Positions 58,068 through 64,000 of a DNA stretch of 64,000 bases are shown one piece after another (positions within the stretch are counted from its first letter, which is position 1; each line of letters starts with the position of its first letter). The notes beneath the pieces are model-generated. The model saw nothing but the letters and a program-made list of their open reading frames with translations. It was not told the origin of the DNA and did no database searches. The position numbers and the translations under genes were made by a program. Origin of the DNA: Lagopus muta (taxonomy: Eukaryota > Chordata > Aves > Galliformes > Phasianidae); contig NC_064437.1 of NCBI RefSeq assembly GCF_023343835.1, positions 8,087,001 through 8,151,000 on the forward strand. Direction: 5' to 3'.

Positions 58068-61000
58068 ATGCCGGCCCTGCGGCTCCTCGCCCTCGGGCTC
58101 CTCCTGGCTCTGGAGCCCGCGAGCTGCCAGGAAGGTAAGAGCTCCATTCCTGGAGAAACAGAGGCACGAGGGGTAGGGGTGGCTTTTGGGACAGGAGAGC
58201 TGCTTAGGAACGGGAAAAATGCCTCTGTTCCCCCTGCAGCTCTGCCTTCCTATGTGAGCTCAGTGGTAGATCTGGCTGCAGATGGAACAGTCTTTACCTG
58301 TTTAGCTTGATGCCAGGTTACACTTTGATGCAGCAGCTCCAACTGATCCCCAGCACTTAAAGATGGGCGATGTGTTTTCTTACAAATTGCTTTCTTATTT
58401 GCCTCTGGAAGGCACTGCTCTGCTTCTCGCTCTCAAAGCGGCAGGATTTGTTAATTTGTAGCTCTGATCCCTGTGGAGGTGGTAGGGCCAAATATTTTCC
58501 TCTGCAAATCATGCTTTCATTCCCTTCCTGGAGACTTAATAGAGAAACTTCCTATTGCTCTGACATTATTTTTACGAAACTCGGGACTTGTCTGACACTA
58601 CAAATAATCAGGAGTAATTAAAACAAATCAGGTCCTGCCAAAGAGCTGGAAAATTCCCTCCCCCTTTCTCCTCCTGATGCTCTGGCCTTGACCGCTCTTC
58701 CTCTATTTGTTTACCAACTCGTGAAAGACTGAGCAGTGTGGGGTCTCCACTGTCAGCAGGATTGGATGTTTTGCTGCTGCCTTGAAAGAAAAAAAAGAAG
58801 GGGAAAAAAAAAAAAAAAAAAAAAAGCCTTTAGTGAAGTTTAAGAGCTGGCACAGCTTCCTCGGCCATAGCAAAGCACTGGCACAGCTGCCCAGGGAGGT
58901 GATGGGGTCACTGTCCCTGGAGGTGTTAGGAACCATGGGGATGTGGCACTGAGGGATGTGGTCAGTGGGCATGGTGGGGTGGGATTGGGGGTGGTGGTCT
59001 TAGAGGTCTTTTCCAACGTCTATGATTGTATGAAAGCTCAGGGGACAGCTGATGCCTTCTAAGCGCTCAGGAAAGATGGCCCAGAAGTCCTGGATGTACC
59101 TTCAGACCAGCCTTGGAGCATGGAAACAGAGTTACAGCACATGAAAGGGCTTATTTTGGCACTGGTGTTTTCCCTCGTCTTGTTTGTAGCTGCAGATGGA
59201 TGTGTGTGTGTCTGCCAGGGAGTGCAGAGTCTGCATCCCACGCTGGTTAGTTGGCTGAGGAATTCCTGCGTGATGGAAAAAATCATCATTACTATGGGCA
59301 GAAGGGAGATGAGATGGCAGGGATGCTCTAGGAGGGATGCCTCCATTAAAACCTTTTTTGGGAAGGGGTCTCTCATCCTCAGGGTCATGCACCTTGTTGA
59401 GCACTTTGCCTCTGCTCTGGTTTTCTGCTCATATTTGTGCACTGTGTTCTCGTAGCCCCTGGCATGAGGCTGTGAGGCTGCTCGAAGCCAGAAGTGCCCC
59501 ATTCTTATGTACTGCTCATCCCTTTAGCTCTGGGTGCTCTGAAATTGCATGGGAACAACGGTCTGAGGGAAGCTTTGCTCGCAAAACCTGTATCTCCTGA
59601 GCACAGCTGGCTGTGGGAGGTCTCCTACCATTTATCTTCTCACCTTCCCTCTTGGAAGACCAAGAGAAGAGAACTTGGAGGTTTTGGTCGCTGCTGAATG
59701 CCATAGATAAGTTGAGGTGGGATCTGTGGAGGTAGCCTACTCAGCCCCAGCAGAAACACCTATGACAGGGTGCCTAGGCCCAGCTCCAGGCAGCTTTTGA
59801 AGATCTCCAAGGAGAAACGTGCTCTGGTGCCCCATCACCTGCACAGCACAGAAGGACTTCCTGCTGTTTTGACAACAATCCATTCCCAAGCTGACCCTGA
59901 ACTCCCTCAGTCCCATCACAAACCTCATTGCAGTCTGGAAACCATGGCCCCAGCAGGAAAATAAAACACAAATAATAAATAAATCTAGCAGAGATAACAG
60001 CCAAGGACTGAGCGAGGGAGGAAATGAAGCTGTCAGGCCCCCAGGGCAGGGGGAATGTTTGTCTTTGGGGCTGCACTGCAGGGCAGGAGCATCTCCTGCC
60101 CATTAGGTAGTGCAGGTGGTGACCAAGCCCTGCTCCCTCTGCCTGCTGCCACCCGTGTGGCACTGCTCAGCGCTGATCTGAGGGGCTGCAGTTGAGGCAT
60201 GTGGATACAAGAGGGAATTTCCGCCTGGATTCCTCCTGTCTGAGTGTCGATCCAAAGGCTTTGCTGTGAGCACATCTGCACAGGCAGGAGGAAGGGTGAG
60301 ACAGCTGCCAGCAGCACAGGCAGCGTGCCTGTGGGGGGCTGGTTTGCAAACACAGGTTGCATAGTCCACTTTTATTGCCTCTGGGGAAGGTTATCTGCAG
60401 TTGAGAGCAGAAATTTGTCTGGACAGTGTGTTCTGCCATGTAAGACTCTGGAGCTGGGCTGAAGTGTTCCCACTGGTGTCTGGTGGCAGTGGCTCTGACA
60501 TGGCTCTGCAGAGCTCAGCTCCCTTCTGTGTGTTGCTGACACTGTGCTGGAGAATCTCACCCAAGTGGGCAAAGCACATAAATGCATTTCTAATCCCTCT
60601 TCTTCTTCTTTCCCTGCAGCCAGGGGCAAACTTCAGCCTTGGTCACAAGGTGTCATTGCTGTGGTGGTGTTTCTGGTGCTGGTGGCAATCTGCTTCGTGG
60701 TCAACAGATTCTGGTGCAAGAAGCAGCAGTGAGTGCTGGGGCCCTGGGAGTGCTTGGGGCTGTTCTGTTTGTTGGTGGATAAGGTGGCCAAGCAGTCACA
60801 GCACTGTGATGTGGACTCAACCCATGGGAGATGCAGTGTGGGACCACTGCTCAGCTTGGCTGACCCTTGCCTGCCTGCTGGGCTATAGGACATGGTCTAG
60901 AAGCCCAGTGTTGATGAGGACAAGTGCTGGAGGTGCTTTCCCATGGGCCGAGATGTGCACACATGCACACAAACACTGTGTTGTGCCAGGGGAGGCACAG

Positions 61001-61553
61001 CCCTGCCTATCTTTCCCTGTCACTCCTGGCTGCGGGTGATCATTTTGCAACGGCGTACACAGAAGGCAACTGGAAAAACCAGTTAGCAGAAGAAAACAAC
61101 CCTTTGTGTGTGTGGATGGATGAGCAGGAGCACCCTGCTGAGATGCCATCAGATCTTGCCAGGGTCACACGTTTCTGAGAGTCTCATATTATCCCCATGG
61201 TGTCCCCTTCTCTCTGCTGCTCTCCCCTTACCCCTGCACAGCCCCCAGTGTTGGGATCTTTCCTCTCCCCTTCCAGGGATAATGTTGAGACAGTGGTGAG
61301 CATCGGGGCCAAGGAAGAGGCTGTTGTGCCCAACGGACGTGAAGGGACATATGTGACCTCTGCAGTGAACTTCAGGTGAAGCATCCCTCCCTGTGACCCT
61401 CAGGCTCAGCAGTCATGTCCTGTTCTGTCCTCTGGCAGGTGTTGGGACACGATGACAGCTTGTGCTTCTCCCTCTGACAGGTCCAAGGAGAACAAGCACG
61501 CCTATGAAAACACTTTGGATCTAGAGGAGAAGGTGATCACCACTGCCATGTAG
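58068..61553 (+). CDS. PDZK1IP1: PDZK1-interacting protein 1 (MAP17), four coding exons
   Basis: Small membrane protein that binds PDZ scaffolds such as PDZK1 at the apical membrane. In mammals it acts as a subunit that activates SGLT2. Coding exons: 58068-58134, 60620-60728, 61277-61375, 61481-61553. GT-AG introns and phases join to 115 residues (human 114). Residues 1-20 form a hydrophobic N-terminal segment ending [12 protein letters not shown] at 25-33 is conserved, followed by a transmembrane helix at about 34-51 and NRFWC. The cytosolic part has ENKHAYEN (95-102, human HENAYEN). It ends TTAM, a class I PDZ ligand (human STPM). The ATG was chosen because [10 protein letters not shown] matches human MSALSLLILG. 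Intron 1 (2.5 kb) carries a CR1 piece. Confidence 0.95.
58135..60619 (+). other. PDZK1IP1 intron 1
   Basis: A 2.5 kb intron with GTAAGA donor and CTGCAG acceptor. It has an A-run at about 58,805-58,825 and a CR1 end at 58868-59034. Short open frames inside have no recognisable features. Confidence 0.85.
58868..59034 (+). repeat. CR1 LINE 3'-end fragment in PDZK1IP1 intron 1
   Basis: Sense CR1 with 'cacagctgcccagggagg', 'gtccctggaggtgttagg', 'ggtcttagaggtctttt' and tail 'ccaacgtctatgattgtatg'. It is in the same sense as PDZK1IP1. Confidence 0.92.
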
Positions 61554-61965
61554 CACCAGCTGGTGGCGGGACCCTCTGCACTGACATCCCCATGCATGGC
61601 AGCTCCTCTGTCCCAGGCCTTCAGACTTCTGTCCCTTTGATAGACCCTAGGAGAGGTCTGGGGCTGTCACCTCCCCAGTCCTTTGGCCATCCCCCCACCT
61701 TTTCAGCTCAGCTGATGTCCCCCACCCCCTGGACCAGGGGATGCTGACCCACTCCAGATGCTGCTGCATGCATGGGACCCCATGTTCCCTCCCCATATCC
61801 TTTCCCCTCTGGGAAACTGTCAATGGAGAACCCACTCTCATGTCAACATCTCATCCTCCTTTTTATGAACAAAGGCTCCATGCCATGCATTTCAAACTCG
61901 GAACAAATCGCCTCCCCTGTACATATCTTCTCTGCCAGCAATAAAAAGAATTGCTGTCCATCCAG
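61554..61965 (+). other. PDZK1IP1 3' untranslated region
   Basis: Runs from the TAG stop (61551-61553) to just beyond a poly(A) signal AATAAA at 61940-61945. The length is about 0.4 kb. No other feature is seen. Confidence 0.82.
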
Positions 61966-62639
61966 GCTCATTCTGCTGGTGATCCACAGGATTCTCCAGC
62001 ATCTCATGACACTCCCAGTCCTCAGGCACTTCAGAGAGGGTGGGACAGTATGGAGAAGGATGCTCAGAGAGGGGTCAACACCTCATGGGTGGGATCCATT
62101 GCTTATTTCCTAGCTTAGATTTCCTTAGCATCAGGGGATGTAGCTTGAGATACCATGTACAAGTTGTGACCTGGTGTCACCGACTGTTGCAAGCTCCTTT
62201 TCTGCAGCCACAGCTTCTGTAGGTGATGCTGCTGATGTTCCTGATGGGTGGGGACAGAAATTCAGGCGTGGTGCAAATCGGGAGTGTCCCCATGCCAGAT
62301 ATCTCCCCATTAAGGTAAACATCGTGGAGCCAATGCTGAGAAATCACAACTGGCATCAGGGAAATTGAACGGGGTGGAAGATGGGGCAGAAGGTTCAGAA
62401 GGGCTGAGCCCTGTGGTGCAGCTCTCCTTTTGCAGATGGAGGCTGCGTTGTGCTAGAAGTGCTTTTGTGACTGCAGGGCTGCAGCAGGATCTGGGTGCTG
62501 CTCTGAAATAAGCATCACTGACACTGCCTCATGCCCAGGTAATTTCGGGGCGTATGGCCATAGGGATGGGAAGGAGTCCCCTCCCCACCCCCCCCCAGCT
62601 CACCTCCTGTCTTTTCTTTGGTGGCTGCCACACTGCACA

Positions 62640-62860
62640 GCTCTGACAAACAAGCTTCCCAGATCTTCCTGGTAATGATTTGCTTAGCAGAATGTACAAG
62701 GATTACTCATTTTTCAGCCTGCTGTGTCAGCACTCTGGCTCGTGGCTCGAGGAGTGGCAGAAAGATTGGAACCCATTAATTTTTTACCTCTCAGTTGCAA
62801 AAGAAGTTACAAAACAGCGGCCTTATAATGAGTAACAAGTTGTCCCCGACTGCATGCACG
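62640..62860. promoter_or_regulatory. Candidate element with a MARE-like palindrome
   Basis: TGCTGTGTCAGCA at 62720-62732 differs by one base from the T-MARE consensus TGCTGAGTCAGCA bound by MAF and NF-E2 factors. The surrounding DNA is non-repetitive and includes GAGTAAC and TTGCAAAAG stretches. Position downstream of PDZK1IP1 is where mammals carry a TAL1 erythroid enhancer. Only the motif is seen; function is inferred. Confidence 0.35.
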
Positions 62861-62879
62861 CCCTGGGTGAGCCGTGATG

Positions 62880-62962
62880 GGTTTGGGGTGGGCAGTGGTG
62901 GCAGGTAGATGGTTGGATTAAATGATCTTAGAGGTCTTTTCTGACCTTAACGATTCTATGAC
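62880..62962 (+). repeat. CR1 LINE 3'-tip fragment
   Basis: Sense CR1 end: 'gatggttggattaaatgatc', 'ttagaggtcttttctgacct', tail 'taacgattctatgac'. It is well preserved over its short length. Confidence 0.92.
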
Positions 62963-63059
62963 GCAGGGTTGCTCAGTGTGTGGCATCCCATTTCTGAGGA
63001 GGGCAGATGTAAGTCTGGGCAAGGGCAGGGATGGGGATTTTGGGATGAACCCAGGCGGT

Positions 63060-63290
63060 CTCTAACAAACAAAACGGAGCAAGCATAAATGAAATTTATT
63101 GTTGGAAAATCTTAATTAGACTTTAAGCCCCAAAGGGAGAAAAGTGAGGTATTATCTGACGCAGCTAATGAGTGTTAAGGGTCTATTGTTGTCTTTCTTG
63201 TTTACCTTTCTGTGCTGGTTGATATGGCCTGGATCCTCACCTGCGTTGCCATAATTAGGATATCTCATCTCCCACTGATAGGGCTGGGGA
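63060..63290. promoter_or_regulatory. Candidate GATA-rich element downstream of PDZK1IP1
   Basis: AT-rich, non-repetitive block with TTATCT at 63152-63157, GATATG near 63,220, GATATC at 63259-63264, TGATAG near 63,276 and an E-box CACCTG at 63238-63243. Clustered GATA sites next to an E-box suit a blood enhancer. In mammals TAL1 has an erythroid enhancer beyond PDZK1IP1, so the place fits. Function is inferred. Confidence 0.4.
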
Positions 63291-63429
63291 TGCTGTTTGT
63301 AGCACAACGCTGCACCATCCCTTCCTGGTGGAAGAGCATGGTGAGGAAGACAGTGTCCTGGCACCCACTGCACTCCCCATGAGCTGGGGGATGCCCTAGG
63401 GCGCCCTGCAGTACCTGAAACCTTGGGAT

Positions 63430-63535
63430 CATCAAATCATAGAATGGCTTGGGTTGGAAGGGACCTCAAAGATTATCTGTTACCAATCTCCTGCCATGGG
63501 CAGGGTTGCCAACCATTAAAATCACCTGCTGGCCC
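63430..63535 (-). repeat. CR1 LINE 3'-end fragment, antisense
   Basis: Reversed CR1 tail 'caaatcatagaatggcttgg', then 'gttggaagggacctcaaag', 'attatctgttaccaatctcc' and 'tgccatgggcagggttgcc'. It is a well-preserved tip. Confidence 0.92.
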
Positions 63536-63599
63536 CAGGTGATACCACTAACAAAGGCATGTTAATTCTGCCTTACTCTGAGGATATGTGAATTATTCC

Positions 63600-63642
63600 A
63601 GGTGGTTATTCCATTATTCCATTATTCCATTCCATTATTCCA
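63600..63642. repeat. Short ATTATTCC tandem repeat
   Basis: About four and a half copies of an eight-base unit ATTATTCC with one five-base partial unit. It is unlike the ATTCTATG tail of CR1 and lies about 65 bp from a CR1 fragment. Confidence 0.8.
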
Positions 63643-64000
63643 GCAACTGAGGGGTTGCTGTATGGGGTTGAAGTGTTGCAGAGTAGGAGGTTTGTTCCAC
63701 CCTTGCCCCACGCAGTGCAGCCTTGGCTTGTTGTCTTGGTGCTGGGCTCCTCAGCATCCAAGCAGCGGGATTTGGACCTGCAGAGCACAAAGGGAGGTTT
63801 GGCACCACTATGGGAGTGAGTAACAGTGCTAGAACACATGGAGGGGGCTATCACAGCCCCTTGGGGTGCTGCCTGGTGGCATCGGTGCAAATGGGAGCAG
63901 GGCATGTGAGATAGATGCGTGTGGGCAATGGGGCCACAAAGTTTTTGGTCTTGATTCAAGGTACTGAGAGCCAGGAGTAAAATACCATCCATTGTTGATT

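Larger units (their letters stand above)
61966..64000. other. Region downstream of PDZK1IP1
   Basis: No exon is supported to the window end. It contains two CR1 ends and a short ATTATTCC repeat at about 63,600-63,642. Two unique-looking blocks with transcription-factor motifs (62,640-62,860 and 63,060-63,290) are listed separately. Confidence 0.6.

Noticed and set aside
61030-61178. Possible extra PDZK1IP1 exon reading [20 protein letters not shown]
   Set aside because: No acceptor and donor pair in the right phase flanks it, and direct joining of 60728 to 61277 gives a protein of the family's usual length.

Overview
This is vertebrate nuclear DNA, and the window reads as the avian SCL/TAL1 locus. 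Four spliced protein-coding genes can be rebuilt exon by exon: CMPK1 (minus strand), STIL, TAL1 and PDZK1IP1 (all plus strand). The order CMPK1-STIL-TAL1-PDZK1IP1 is the syntenic block known from mammals. A bird, most likely chicken or a close galliform, is suggested by scattered 3'-end fragments of CR1 LINEs (the dominant bird repeat), very compact intergenic distances, and a TAL1 protein that matches my memory of the chicken sequence. The genes are eukaryotic with GT-AG introns, so there are no operons, ribosome binding sites or bacterial features.

Layout. 1-5.1 kb: gene-free DNA beyond the CMPK1 3' end. 5.1-17.9 kb: CMPK1, six coding exons on the minus strand with a long AT-rich 3'UTR. 17.2-18.5 kb: a CpG island holding the divergent CMPK1/STIL promoter, with three ATTGG (inverted CCAAT) boxes and an NRF1-like site. 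18.47-36.2 kb: STIL, sixteen coding exons (1336 residues), including one GC-AG intron. 36.2-39.4 kb: the short STIL-TAL1 interval. 39.4-48.05 kb: TAL1, with a candidate GATA/YY1-bearing first-exon promoter, candidate non-coding 5' exons, a tandem pair of perfect CRE palindromes before the coding start, three coding exons and a 2.1 kb 3'UTR. 48.05-58.0 kb: non-coding DNA with a 44-bp-period minisatellite, an orphan CpG island with a strong CTCF-like motif, a polypyrimidine block of about 490 bp containing (CCTCT)n, a (ATT)n array and GATA/E-box/ETS motif clusters. 58.0-61.96 kb: PDZK1IP1, four coding exons (115 residues). 61.96-64 kb: downstream DNA with further GATA, E-box and MARE-like motifs.

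The genes do not share one pathway. CMPK1 makes pyrimidine nucleoside diphosphates. STIL is a centriole-duplication factor. TAL1 is the bHLH master regulator of blood and endothelial fate. PDZK1IP1 is a small membrane protein. Their long-kept linkage is usually explained by TAL1 enhancers lying in and beyond its neighbours. The most interesting non-coding signals are therefore the motif clusters around TAL1 and PDZK1IP1. Nothing here looks like a wholly unknown protein system. Novelty is in regulatory architecture and gene-structure details: tandem CREs, a possible in-frame N-terminal TAL1 extension, the GC-AG intron, in-frame alternative acceptors in STIL, apparent absence of the C-terminal KEN box in STIL, and palindromes upstream of TAL1.
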